From Phycisphaerales bacterium (GTDB lineage: Bacteria; Planctomycetota; Phycisphaerae; Sedimentisphaerales; Anaerohalosphaeraceae), in NCBI GenBank assembly GCA_011053245.1, contig DRGS01000105.1, positions 1 to 13,590 on the forward strand: a DNA stretch of 13,590 bases, read 5' to 3'. Below the pieces are notes generated by a model. It was not told the origin of the DNA. It worked only from the letters and a program-made list of their open reading frames with translations, and did no database searches. Shown here one piece after another: positions 4,889-12,506 of this stretch (position 1 is the first letter of the stretch; the number at the start of each line of letters is the position of its first letter). The position numbers and the translations under genes were made by a program.

Positions 4889-6847
4889 ATGAAAGCGGCA
4901 AAAGCAAACATTACGGCCAAAATCACTCTTTTGGCGGTGGCAGCACTGATAATCATGGCAATTCAACCGGCCCAAGCCAAAAAATCACGATCAGGACAAG
5001 CCAAATCACAGCGAAAAAGCACAGAAACCCGGCAGGAGGAGCAAAAGGCACCACCTACTCGCAAAGCCCGGCCCGCCGCCAAAGCACGTTCGGCATCAGC
5101 CAGAAAAACGCCCACTCGCTCATCACGCTCAAGATCAACGACTGCAAGGACCGCTGCTAAGAGCACCCGCTCCAAACCCCGTTCAACTTCGGCGACCAGA
5201 ACCACTGCCAGAACGAGTCCGCGATCCCAACCCCGTTCCACTTCCTTGCCCAGAACCACCGTCAGGACGACCTCCCGAAGTGCCCCCTCAGTGAGTACAC
5301 ATGTCAGGTCGTCCCGGACTTCCGTTTCTAAACCACAACGCACTGTCAGGGTTACATCATCTGTCCCGACCGTAACAGTCAACCAACGGTCTGTCCCAAC
5401 TGTAACGACCAAAATAAAGTCTGCACCAACCGTAACCATTAAGAAACGGACTGCACCAATTGTAAAGTCTGCCCCGATTGTAAGAACCGAAACACTGCGC
5501 ACCCCAACCGTAAAGGCCAAAAAGTCCCCTGCTCCAAAAGCAACTACTCGCAAAACCTCTCGAATCGCAGTAAAACTTGAATCGCCGAAGACACCCATGC
5601 CTGCATCGACAAGCAAAAGATTAATTGCGCCAAAGACTGCCGTCACGCTCAAGACAGCCGACATGGGGACAAAAAACAAACGAATCGCTAACCGCATAGT
5701 TCGCAATGACGCTACATCGGTCAAACGCAAAGGGGGAAATGTCAGGATCGCTGACCGCATCTCATCTGAGCGTACGGTAGCTGCGGTTGTAACAGAAAGC
5801 CCCGAAGCCGCCGTACTGGTAACAGAACCGGCTATCTTTACAAACAGTTATGCTAATCGCACCTCAAGGGCGACCACCAGAAACCAAACGCTCATCGTAC
5901 AAAACGTAAGCGGAACCCGTCACCACAGCTATGAGGATCGCCACCACTATGCAAGGAACCTGCAAAGTTACGCACACGTTTTTCGAGACACCCGCAGCAG
6001 ACTATGCCACCGCATGATCTGGCCAAGGTACAGCTTCAACATATCGTACCAATGGGGTCGCAGCACCAGCTACCGCCGCGTCTATCCCTATTACCATCGC
6101 CGATACGCATTCGTAAGCCTCAACGGCTGCTGGCCATCCGGATACAACTATGTCCGATACCATTGGTATCCCAGCCATTCCTATGACTGGTATGGCTATC
6201 ATCCCATCGCTCGCCAGCTCGGCAACACATACAACTACTATACATACAATTACTATAACGACGGCGCGACGGTTACCGGCTACAGCAGCGATGACGGTAC
6301 CGTAAACCACGAGACATTCGCCGACATCCGTGAAAAACTCGCCGCCGAAGACAGCACAGAACCCGAACCGGAAAAACTCGCCGACACGATCTTCGCTGAA
6401 GCCGTCACAAATTTTGAAAACGCCGAGTACGCCATTGCCGCCGAGAAATTCGCCACGACAATGGAACTGGCACCCGAAGATAACATCGTCCCCTTCGCCT
6501 TCATCCAGGCTCTCTTTGCCGATGACAAGTATCTCGACTCCGCTGTCGTTTTGCGAGCGGTCCTCGAACACACATCACCCGAAAAGGACGGCATCTTCTA
6601 TCCGAGAGGGCTTTACCTTGAAGAAGAAACCCTCCTGGCACAGATCGACAAACTCGCCTCCCAAGCTCGGCATTTCGATTTCACTCCTGACAAGCATCTG
6701 CTGTTAGGCTATCAATTACTCGGCATCGGCGAGATGGACAAGGCCATCGAGCATCTGACAAAGGCTGCGCAAAATCCCGAAAACAGTAAAGCCGTAACTG
6801 TCCTGCTCGAACTCACCGACCAGATCAAAGCGAACGGTACCAATTAA
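4889..6847 (+). CDS. Exported basic/aromatic protein with C-terminal TPR-like domain, 652 aa
   Basis: A signal peptide covers residues 1-30 (hydrophobic ITLLAVAALIIMAI, cleavage after AQA30). Residues 31-300 are low-complexity and rich in Arg, Lys, Ser, Thr and Pro, including 10-residue repeats (SVPTVTVNQR, SVPTVTTKIK, SAPTVTIKKR at 158-187). Residues 344-456 are dense in Tyr, His and Trp (HHSYEDRHHYARN..., YHWYPSHSYDWYGYHP). Residues 474-652 are acidic to neutral and helical, with TPR-like units near 498-532 and 602-633 (LLLGYQLLGIGEMDKAIEHL). The start has GGGAGG 5 nt upstream and a strong promoter. The basic tract may bind polyanions such as nucleic acid, surface polysaccharide or peptidoglycan, and TPRs normally hold protein partners. 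Both roles are inference. No named family is recognised. It heads a likely operon with the propeller protein (35 nt gap). Confidence 0.8.
   Translation: MKAAKANITAKITLLAVAALIIMAIQPAQAKKSRSGQAKSQRKSTETRQEEQKAPPTRKARPAAKARSASARKTPTRSSRSRSTTARTAAKSTRSKPRSTSATRTTARTSPRSQPRSTSLPRTTVRTTSRSAPSVSTHVRSSRTSVSKPQRTVRVTSSVPTVTVNQRSVPTVTTKIKSAPTVTIKKRTAPIVKSAPIVRTETLRTPTVKAKKSPAPKATTRKTSRIAVKLESPKTPMPASTSKRLIAPKTAVTLKTADMGTKNKRIANRIVRNDATSVKRKGGNVRIADRISSERTVAAVVTESPEAAVLVTEPAIFTNSYANRTSRATTRNQTLIVQNVSGTRHHSYEDRHHYARNLQSYAHVFRDTRSRLCHRMIWPRYSFNISYQWGRSTSYRRVYPYYHRRYAFVSLNGCWPSGYNYVRYHWYPSHSYDWYGYHPIARQLGNTYNYYTYNYYNDGATVTGYSSDDGTVNHETFADIREKLAAEDSTEPEPEKLADTIFAEAVTNFENAEYAIAAEKFATTMELAPEDNIVPFAFIQALFADDKYLDSAVVLRAVLEHTSPEKDGIFYPRGLYLEEETLLAQIDKLASQARHFDFTPDKHLLLGYQLLGIGEMDKAIEHLTKAAQNPENSKAVTVLLELTDQIKANGTN
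5360..5449 (+). repeat. 30-bp tandem repeat inside the exported protein gene
   Basis: Three consecutive 30-bp units (5360-5389, 5390-5419, 5420-5449), each beginning with a TCTGYMCC-like word and containing CCGTAAC or CTGTAAC, encode SxPTVTxxxx. A shortened 18-bp unit (5450-5467) and further degenerate copies follow. The copies have diverged, so this is an old in-frame expansion. Confidence 0.8.
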
Positions 6848-6882
6848 GACATATGATAAACATGCAACGAAAGGATGGTCCC

Positions 6883-8010
6883 ATGAAACTTATGAAAATA
6901 ACAATAATAATTATGACATTGATGATCTCCGTCTCTGCACAAGCGGTCAACTGGATAGCCTTTGCCGTTGCCCCTTCCGCCCAGGACCAGCAAAGCCCGG
7001 ACATCCACGACAACACCATAGTATGGCAGCAGCTTGACGCCGGCGACTGGGACATTTATGCCGCTGATATAACCGACCCCTACAACCCGGCTGTTTTCCC
7101 CGTAGCTGTCTTTGAAGACGACCAGACCGAACCTGCCGTTTACGCAGACACCGTCGTATGGCAGGATTTCATCGCTACCGACTGGGCTATCGTCGGAACA
7201 AAATTAGACGACATTGGCAATGTTTTCACCATCGCCGATTACGAGCAGGATCAAACAAACCCTGCCATCTATGAAAACACCGTCATCTGGCAGGACAACT
7301 ACTACGGTGACTGGGACATTTGCGCCGCCGACATAACAATACCCGACACTCCTGTCGAAACTCTTGTCACACCATTTGAAGACGACCAGACGAACCCTGC
7401 GATATATCAAAATACGGTACTATGGCAGCACGGCTCGGCGCCGGACATCGATATTTATGCCGTTGATATTTCCGATACGGCTAACCTCCAGCACTTCCTC
7501 GTCGCCGGGTTCAACCTTGACCAGCAAACGCCTGCTGTCTTTGGTTCCACCGTTGTCTGGGATGATAATTTCTTCGGCGACTCCGATATTTTCAGTGCTG
7601 ACATCTACGAAACCGCAAGACCGATAGAAAACGCCATCATCTCGAAAAGTCTATCGCAAACCAACCCCGACATCGACGGCCACATAATCGTCTGGCAGGA
7701 CGACCGCAACGGCAACTGGGACATATTCGGTTTCAACCTGACAACCGGCAAAGAATTCGTCATAACTGATGACCCCTTCGACCAGATAAACCCCGCCATC
7801 AGCGGTAACGTCGCAGTCTGGCAAGATAACCGTGACGGTCCGCAGAATATTTACGCTGTAATACTTGATGGTCCCGAAGTCGCTCAGTGCCTTGCCAAAC
7901 CCGTCGGCGATGTCAATGGCGACTGCATGGTAAACATGACGGATTTCGCCGCGATATCGGCCCACTGGCTCGAATGCAATCTCCAGCCGCAAGAAGTATG
8001 CTGGCAGTAG
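6883..8010 (+). CDS. Secreted seven-repeat beta-propeller with dockerin-like C-terminus, 375 aa
   Basis: A signal peptide covers residues 1-21 (KITIIIMTLMISVSAQA). Seven repeats of 42-45 residues follow, each with the core DQxxPAIxxNxVVWQDNxxGDWDIYAADI. They begin near residues 35, 80, 123, 168, 213, 258 (SQTNPDI) and 300. This is the expected number for a seven-bladed TolB/WD40-like propeller. Residues 341-363 (VGDVNGDCMVNMTDFAAISA then HWL) are a single dockerin-type calcium loop (D343, N345, D347 and the DF pair), seen at the end of many planctomycete surface proteins. Four Cys cluster at residues 336-373. Start: ATG 6883 is preferred because AAAGGA lies 7 nt upstream; an in-frame ATG at 6853 has no ribosome site. 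The protein probably anchors or assembles on the cell surface; the ligand is unknown. Confidence 0.85.
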   Translation: MKLMKITIIIMTLMISVSAQAVNWIAFAVAPSAQDQQSPDIHDNTIVWQQLDAGDWDIYAADITDPYNPAVFPVAVFEDDQTEPAVYADTVVWQDFIATDWAIVGTKLDDIGNVFTIADYEQDQTNPAIYENTVIWQDNYYGDWDICAADITIPDTPVETLVTPFEDDQTNPAIYQNTVLWQHGSAPDIDIYAVDISDTANLQHFLVAGFNLDQQTPAVFGSTVVWDDNFFGDSDIFSADIYETARPIENAIISKSLSQTNPDIDGHIIVWQDDRNGNWDIFGFNLTTGKEFVITDDPFDQINPAISGNVAVWQDNRDGPQNIYAVILDGPEVAQCLAKPVGDVNGDCMVNMTDFAAISAHWLECNLQPQEVCWQ

Positions 8011-8051
8011 AGTTAAATAAATAATATTCAAAAAAGAAAGGTGTGTGCAAA

Positions 8052-8462
8052 ATGTTTAAGAATGCAAAAACAATTACGATGATGTCCGCGGCAATTCTTT
8101 GTGTAATGATCGCAGCCGGATGCCAGGAAGGCGCCCAGATAGGCACGGCCATCGGCGCACTGGCAGGAGCCGGGATCGGGCAACTGGCTGGCGGTGACTC
8201 CGAGGCAACATTGATCGGTGCCGCAATAGGTGCTGGTGCCGGCTATATCTTCGGCAACGAAAGCGACAAGGAAAAAACGCAGGACCAACTCTACGCCGTA
8301 AATGACCGGGTTAACAGCCAGATCGTAAATGTAACCAACAGCAACGGCTCGATCGTACAGGTCAGACTCAGACGCCAGAACGTCGGTTGGGTTGGAACCA
8401 GAGGTGAATACTACCCGACACTTCCGACAGAGGATCAGCTAAGACCCGTTTATGGTTTTTAG
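8052..8462 (+). CDS. Glycine-zipper lipoprotein, 136 aa
   Basis: The N-terminus has a lipoprotein signal: hydrophobic stretch TMMSAAILCVMIAAGC with lipobox IAAGC and acylation at C24. Residues 31-65 form a glycine-zipper membrane module (GTAIGALAGAGIGQLAGG, then IGAAIGAGAGYIFG) with GxxxG-type spacing, as in Gly-zipper outer-membrane lipoproteins. The C-terminal half (70-136) is polar with a possible small beta fold (GSIVQVRLRRQNVGWVGTRG). ATG 8052 is preferred over the GTG at 8043 because GAAAGG ends at 8041, too close to the GTG. It lies 41 nt after the propeller gene with no terminator between. It is probably an envelope-stability protein co-expressed with its neighbours. Confidence 0.8.
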   Translation: MFKNAKTITMMSAAILCVMIAAGCQEGAQIGTAIGALAGAGIGQLAGGDSEATLIGAAIGAGAGYIFGNESDKEKTQDQLYAVNDRVNSQIVNVTNSNGSIVQVRLRRQNVGWVGTRGEYYPTLPTEDQLRPVYGF

Positions 8463-8503
8463 TTGAAACGGTTTTGAAATTGGCTTCGTTTTTCATTATT
8501 TTT

Positions 8504-8588
8504 ATCCGCGGATTACGCAGATTAACACGGATTTTTTTAAAAACTTTGCCACAGAGGTCACAGAGAACAAAGAGAACCACAGAGATTA
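8504..8588. repeat. Dispersed-repeat-like block (ATCCGCGGATTACGCAGATT / CACAGAGGTCACAGAG type)
   Basis: The block joins two words. The first is ATCCGCGGATTACGCAGATT with a following AACACGGATTTTTTT, starting at a perfect 10-bp palindrome (8504-8513). The second is CCACAGAGGTCACAGAGAAC followed by AAAGAGAACCACAGAG, with CACAGAG three times. I recall both words from intergenic regions of many environmental bacterial genomes, including planctomycetes, where they also give spurious short proteins (minus-strand reading VLCDLCGKVF). The recall is from memory and the copy number in this genome is unknown. Confidence 0.6.
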
Positions 8589-8605
8589 ATATCGAATCTG
8601 GCTGG

Positions 8606-8624
8606 GTTGGTTCGTTGAACCAAC
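8606..8624. repeat. Perfect 8-bp hairpin in the intergenic region
   Basis: GTTGGTTC (8606-8613) and GAACCAAC (8617-8624) pair perfectly around a GTT loop. No T-run follows on either strand, so it is not a classical intrinsic terminator. It lies 144 bp after the lipoprotein stop. Apart from this hairpin, the repeat block and the hairpin at 8741, the region 8463-8821 shows no supportable gene. Confidence 0.6.
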
Positions 8625-8740
8625 TATTGCGATACGAAAAGACCCTGCCACGAAGTAAACTTCTATCATGGTCTTTGCCTATAATGAGTAAAGCTTCGTT
8701 TGGGTTAGGTAATTTAGTTTTTGGTTTTTAGATCTAACGC

Positions 8741-8763
8741 GTGTGAAAGAAAGCATTTCACAC
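8741..8763. repeat. Perfect 8-bp inverted repeat GTGTGAAA/TTTCACAC
   Basis: GTGTGAAA (8741-8748) and TTTCACAC (8756-8763) form a perfect 8-bp stem with a 7-nt loop. It lies about 60 bp beyond the stop of the minus-strand Cys-rich gene (8822). It could act as a bidirectional 3' structure between the two convergent units, though no U-tract follows it on either strand. Confidence 0.5.
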
Positions 8764-8821
8764 CCTACGGTTTCGGCTACGACGCAGCAGGCAAGATGGG
8801 GGTCTATGGAGAGATGGTTTT

Positions 8822-9310
8822 TCAATGGCCGGTTAGTCGGACATGTCTGAGTACGTCTCCTGATTTAATTGATGTGCCACTGATGCACCCTGTCACATTG
8901 CAGAAAGAAATTGCGTTATTAAAATCAAGTTTTGGTGTTAATCCGACCACCACCATGTCGGCATTGGGTTTGCAACTACAGTTGACCAGTTTTTTGAACA
9001 TAACATCGCAATGGGGGCAGTGCAACTCATGTTTTACTCCATCGGCCAGTTCTCCCGATATTGTAATCTTGTCGAAATCCCCCTCAATAGCCGAAAGAAT
9101 AAATTCTCCCTCCATTCCCGGCCTTTTAAATTTAAGGCGCAGTCCGGGTACACCGTTTATTTTATGTTCTTTGTCAATAATATTGCAGCCATCGGGACAG
9201 TATGCCTCGGTTACAATATATCTCACTTTCTCGTCATCCGACTCTTTTGTGCCTTTTTTTCGCTGGGCCAGAGGGATAATCAATCTTCCATCTTTACTGA
9301 ATCGCTTCAT
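8822..9310 (-). CDS. Cys-rich unknown protein, possible metal-binding, 162 aa
   Basis: No family is recognised. It is soluble, with no signal peptide or membrane segment. It starts MKRFSKDGRLIIPL and has an AAAAGGAG ribosome site ending 6 nt before ATG 9310. An upstream in-frame TTG at 9316 is less likely. Eight cysteines fall in pairs: C38-x3-C42 (YCPDGC), C98-x2-C101 (HCPHC), C111/C113 (CSC) and C137-x4-C142 (CNVTGC). This suggests one or two zinc-ribbon or iron-sulfur sites. The middle has LRLKFKRPGMEGEFILSAIE, beta-strand-like. The antisense strand is open over the same stretch, but the ribosome site and the paired cysteines favour this strand. It stands alone, convergent to the lipoprotein operon. 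Confidence 0.65.
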   Translation of the reverse strand: MKRFSKDGRLIIPLAQRKKGTKESDDEKVRYIVTEAYCPDGCNIIDKEHKINGVPGLRLKFKRPGMEGEFILSAIEGDFDKITISGELADGVKHELHCPHCDVMFKKLVNCSCKPNADMVVVGLTPKLDFNNAISFCNVTGCISGTSIKSGDVLRHVRLTGH

Positions 9311-9343
9311 GTGCAACTCCTTTTCTATTTTGAGCTTAGTTTT

Positions 9344-9421
9344 TCAGACGTCCGGATTATAGAACATCTCGATGTAATTGAACATATATTTTTTCGCATC
9401 CTCAAAAGTTTCGTATATCGC
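9344..9421 (-). pseudogene. C-terminal remnant of an IS3-family transposase (OrfB)
   Basis: On the minus strand a frame of about 25 codons ends at TGA 9346-9344. It reads AIYETFEDAKKYMFNYIEMF then YNPDV. IS3-family OrfB proteins carry a near-identical stretch close to their end, of the form (Y/F)xTxEEAKxxIFxYIExFYNxxRRHSxLGY. Here the copy is cut right after FYNP, losing the RRHS motif. No upstream catalytic DDE region and no terminal inverted repeats are visible nearby. This is a dead fragment marking an old insertion. From 9422 to 9663 I see no supportable gene, RNA or terminator, only AT-rich sequence before the next gene. Confidence 0.65.
9356..9383 (-). promoter_or_regulatory. Candidate promoter of the Cys-rich gene, inside transposase remnant
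   Basis: Read on the minus strand, GTTCAA (9383-9378) is followed after 16 nt by a perfect TATAAT (9361-9356), 45 nt before ATG 9310. The same bases encode the FYNP end of the IS3 transposase remnant, so the promoter may have arisen from insertion-sequence DNA. The -35 is poor. Confidence 0.35.
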
Positions 9422-9663
9422 ACTATTGACAGATAATCTCGTAGCAGTACCTTGGTTTCGAGTATAACCTTAGTGTTGGGGGTAATATAATTTGTGGCTG
9501 GTAATTTGGGGTGGTTTCTGTTATAAATTGCTCTTTCCGGGGAACGGTAGAATTGCGGTTATATCGTAATAGTATTTCCCTGAGTCGTAAAAGCTGGTAA
9601 CTTCTTTTTATATAAGGTGTTAGCGGCGAACTGAGAAGTATTTTAAGTTTGAATTGGTGTTAG

Positions 9664-10440
9664 ATGTTTGCTATTATAAGTGATATACATTCGAATTTAG
9701 AGGCTCTGACGACGGTATTAGCTGATATCGAGGGGCGGGAGATTAAGACTATTTACTGTCTTGGCGACGTTGTCGGGTATGCGGCGAATCCGAAGGAGTG
9801 CATGGATCTGGTTATCGAAAGGACGAAGATGAGCGTTCTTGGTAATCATGACTATGCGGTTCTGTATGAGCCGACGAATTTTAATCTCGGTGCGGAGCAG
9901 GCGACGTATTGGACCCGCAGAGTTTTAGAGCAGGAAGAAGATGACGCTAAGCGTGCTTTGCGTTGGGGGTATCTGGGCGACCAGGAGATGCGCCTGACGA
10001 TCGAGCGGAAGTTGGGCGATGTCAAGGCTCATATCGACCTTGCTCATGCTTCGCCGCGAAGGCCGATCAACGAATATGTTTTTCCGGATGACGTTTATAC
10101 AAGCCCGGCGAAAATAAAGCTGCTCTTTGAGAAGACGAAGCATATTTGCTTTATCGGGCATACGCATCTTCCGGGAGTTTTTCTTGAGGATCCGGATTTT
10201 TATACGCCGGACGAACTTGGCGGCGTGTATCCTATTCTTAAAGATGAAAAGGCTATTATCAATGTGGGTTCGGTCGGGCAGCCGAGGGATCGGGACTGTC
10301 GTGCAAGCTATGTTTATGTCGAAGAGAATGAGGTGCATTTTGTGCGTTTGGAGTACGATCATGAGGCGGCTGCGAAGAAGATATACGCGATTGAACAGCT
10401 TGACGATTTCGAAGGTGACAGGCTTGCCGACGGCAGATAA
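9664..10440 (+). CDS. Calcineurin-like metallophosphoesterase, 258 aa
   Basis: A complete set of metallophosphoesterase metal-binding motifs is present in order: SDIHSN (D7, H9), GDVVGYAANP (D35), GNHDYA (N61, H62, D63), H128 in LAHASPRRP, GHTHLP (H166, H168) and NVGSVGQPRD (200-209). The protein is soluble with no signal peptide. This form (DIHSNLEAL near the start, GDVVGYGxxP, GSVGQPRD near the end) belongs to the bacterial YfcE/diadenosine-tetraphosphatase-like group; the physiological substrate is usually unknown. No clear Shine-Dalgarno precedes the ATG. The insert at residues 75-120 (QATYWTRRVLEQEEDD...) is helical and may cover the active site. It is 39 nt upstream of yidC and may be cotranscribed with it. 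Confidence 0.88.
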   Translation: MFAIISDIHSNLEALTTVLADIEGREIKTIYCLGDVVGYAANPKECMDLVIERTKMSVLGNHDYAVLYEPTNFNLGAEQATYWTRRVLEQEEDDAKRALRWGYLGDQEMRLTIERKLGDVKAHIDLAHASPRRPINEYVFPDDVYTSPAKIKLLFEKTKHICFIGHTHLPGVFLEDPDFYTPDELGGVYPILKDEKAIINVGSVGQPRDRDCRASYVYVEENEVHFVRLEYDHEAAAKKIYAIEQLDDFEGDRLADGR

Positions 10441-10479
10441 ACAGGTAACATATTTTTTCTCACGTTAGGGTTTTTTGAT

Positions 10480-12489
10480 ATGAATACAAAACGATTCGTT
10501 GTAGTTTTTCTTGTTTGCTTTGTCGGGCTTTGCGGTTTTCTCATTTACGAAACGGGATTATTCGATCAGCAGGGGCAGGCGTCAAAGGGGTTAATTACGC
10601 TTGCGGGTCAGAGTTTTCTGGAAGCGGCTGCGAAGTCTGTCGGACTTACCGACGACGAGTTCGACCTTTCAAACTTTAGAGCGGAAAAAAACGAAGATCA
10701 AATTCGCAGACTCGGCTCGCTTGACCCTGATACCGGTTATGAATTCGGATTGGAGATAACCAATAAGGGTGCGGGTATAAGGTCGGTTACTTACAGCCGG
10801 TTCGACGACAGGGATCCGGATGAGCCTGAGAATCTGCAAGTGCTTTCGCCGGTTGAGTCATCGGGGAAATATCTTTATTCGCTTGCGAACGGTAATTTCG
10901 ATCTTCTCGATCAAAAGAAGCGTATCGATCTTGGCGGGTTGAACTGGCGATTTATTGAGGGCGCAAGCGAAAGAAAAGTTTCTCTTGAATTGGTGCTGAA
11001 AGAAAACAACGGCAAAGACGCGATACGATTCGTTAAGACTTATTCTATCGAGAGGGAAAGCTTCCAGATCGATTGCCAACTCAGCGTTGAGAATCTTTCC
11101 GATCAGGCGTTGAAGACGAAGTTTGATATGCAGGGGCCGGTGGGTATAAATCGGGAGGGGACGCGGGCGGATATGCGAAAGGCCATCAGCGCTTATCTTT
11201 TGGCCGACGGGACAATAGAGTCGGTCAGTAAGGATGTTAATAAACTTCGGAAAACGACAAAGGCGTATCTTAAGGCGCTATCGGCTATGGAAAGGGATGC
11301 GGAGAAGGAAGAACTTCGTTTGAAACTTGATAATCTGAATGCGAGATTTGCATGGGCGGCGATAAGCAATAAGTATTTTGCCGCGATAGTTCACCCGGTA
11401 GAAACCGAGGGTAACGGCAAAGCGAGATTCGGGATGGGGCAATATTTCGATCCGGAGATCGCGGTAAAGAAACCGAGCAAAAATGTGAACGTAGGGCTTA
11501 CGCTGCGAATGGATCAGGTGAATTTGTCGGAAGCTGGCGGGGGCGGAGCGAAAAAAGATTTTGGTTTTAGTCTGTATGTCGGGCCAAAGGACAGGGATAT
11601 CTTTGAAGAGAATGAAGAGTATAGTAAGTTGGAGTATTTTCAGACGATTGATTTCAAGGCCTGTTGCTGCCCGGTTTCGGTTATTCGGCCCTTGGCGTTC
11701 GGGATCATGAGTTTTATGAAGTGGATGTATACGGCGATGGGGCCGCTGGGTAATTACGGTGTTGTTATAATGGTACTGGTCTTTCTTGTGCGTTTGGTGA
11801 TGCATCCGCTTACGAAGAAGGGGCAGATTTCCATGATGTCGATGCAGAAGATCAGCAGCCATCCGAGGATGGAAGAGATCAAAAGGAAATATGCCAACAA
11901 CAAGACCGAATTGCAAAAGCAAACGATGCAGTTTTATAAAGATCAGGGGGTGTCACCTGCTGCGGGCGCTATGGGTATGATGCCGATGATGCTCCAGATG
12001 CCGATCTGGATCGCGTTGTGGACCTCGATAAATATCAGTTTTGAACTTCGCGGAGCCGGCTTCCTTCCGTTCTGGATCACGGACCTGTCGGTGCCGGACG
12101 CTCTTATCCGATTCAAGGCGTTCGATCTTCCGATATTTGGTGAGATAAGTTCGTTCAATCTTTTGCCGATACTTATGGGTGTTGTGATGTACTTGCAGCA
12201 AAAGCTGATGCCGCATTCTTCTGCGGCTTCGAATCCTCAGGCTGCCCAGCAGCAGAAGATGATGCAGATCATGATGCCGCTGATGTTCCCGATCATGCTT
12301 TATAAGGGCCCGTCGGGTGTGAATCTTTATATTCTGTCGAGTATAACGGCTGGTGTTTTCGAGCAGATTGTTATTCGTAAGCACATCCGCGAAAAAGAAG
12401 AGGACGAAGGGCAGGGGTTGGTCGCGGTGACGAGTAAGACGGGCGGCAAGGTTAAGAAGAAGAAACCCAAACCGTTTTATAAGGGTTAA
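10480..12489 (+). CDS. yidC: Membrane protein insertase YidC, 669 aa
   Basis: Inserts and folds inner-membrane proteins, alone or with the Sec translocon. The Gram-negative layout is complete: an N-terminal membrane anchor (residues 5-23), a large periplasmic beta-sandwich domain (about 60-395), then the conserved five-helix core (about 400-635). The core starts with ..PLAFGIMSFMKWMYTAMGPLGNYG. Arg438 in VFLVRLVMHPLT is the conserved hydrophilic-groove arginine. The cytoplasmic loop KISSHPRMEEIKRKYANNK follows, then the Met-rich MGMMPMMLQMPIWIALW. The protein is longer than E. coli YidC (548 aa), mainly in the periplasmic domain, including a charged helical stretch at 250-285. The C-terminal tail is strongly basic (GGKVKKKKPKPFYKG), a feature linked to ribosome binding in other YidC/Oxa1 proteins. 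The ribosome binding site is weak. It precedes mnmE by 17 nt, a classical pairing. Confidence 0.96.
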   Translation: MNTKRFVVVFLVCFVGLCGFLIYETGLFDQQGQASKGLITLAGQSFLEAAAKSVGLTDDEFDLSNFRAEKNEDQIRRLGSLDPDTGYEFGLEITNKGAGIRSVTYSRFDDRDPDEPENLQVLSPVESSGKYLYSLANGNFDLLDQKKRIDLGGLNWRFIEGASERKVSLELVLKENNGKDAIRFVKTYSIERESFQIDCQLSVENLSDQALKTKFDMQGPVGINREGTRADMRKAISAYLLADGTIESVSKDVNKLRKTTKAYLKALSAMERDAEKEELRLKLDNLNARFAWAAISNKYFAAIVHPVETEGNGKARFGMGQYFDPEIAVKKPSKNVNVGLTLRMDQVNLSEAGGGGAKKDFGFSLYVGPKDRDIFEENEEYSKLEYFQTIDFKACCCPVSVIRPLAFGIMSFMKWMYTAMGPLGNYGVVIMVLVFLVRLVMHPLTKKGQISMMSMQKISSHPRMEEIKRKYANNKTELQKQTMQFYKDQGVSPAAGAMGMMPMMLQMPIWIALWTSINISFELRGAGFLPFWITDLSVPDALIRFKAFDLPIFGEISSFNLLPILMGVVMYLQQKLMPHSSAASNPQAAQQQKMMQIMMPLMFPIMLYKGPSGVNLYILSSITAGVFEQIVIRKHIREKEEDEGQGLVAVTSKTGGKVKKKKPKPFYKG

Positions 12490-12506
12490 CTCTGGAGGCA
12501 TGAGAG

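Noticed and set aside
5360..5467. Possible CRISPR array from regular 30-bp repeats
   Set aside because: The repeats are contiguous without unique spacers, have diverged, and are in frame with a protein-coding tandem repeat.
4963..5760. A 265-codon minus-strand open frame
   Set aside because: It lies wholly antisense to the low-complexity Arg/Ser/Thr tract of the exported protein. Its Val/Leu-rich repeats are the mirror of that composition. The plus strand has promoter, ribosome site and signal peptide.
8474..8731. Short plus-strand and minus-strand frames over the dispersed repeat block
   Set aside because: These are the spurious peptides that this repeat type commonly produces; no ribosome sites.
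8721..9362. A 213-codon plus-strand open frame opposite the Cys-rich gene
   Set aside because: No ribosome site, and it runs through the GTGTGAAA hairpin and the IS3 remnant. The minus-strand frame has AAAAGGAG at correct spacing and ordered Cys pairs.
9588..9630. TATATAAG near 9611-9618 as a promoter for the metallophosphoesterase
   Set aside because: No acceptable -35 box at suitable spacing could be found; AT-rich sequence alone is not enough.
11278..11922. A 214-codon minus-strand open frame inside yidC
   Set aside because: Antisense shadow of a strongly conserved gene; its composition shows no domain.
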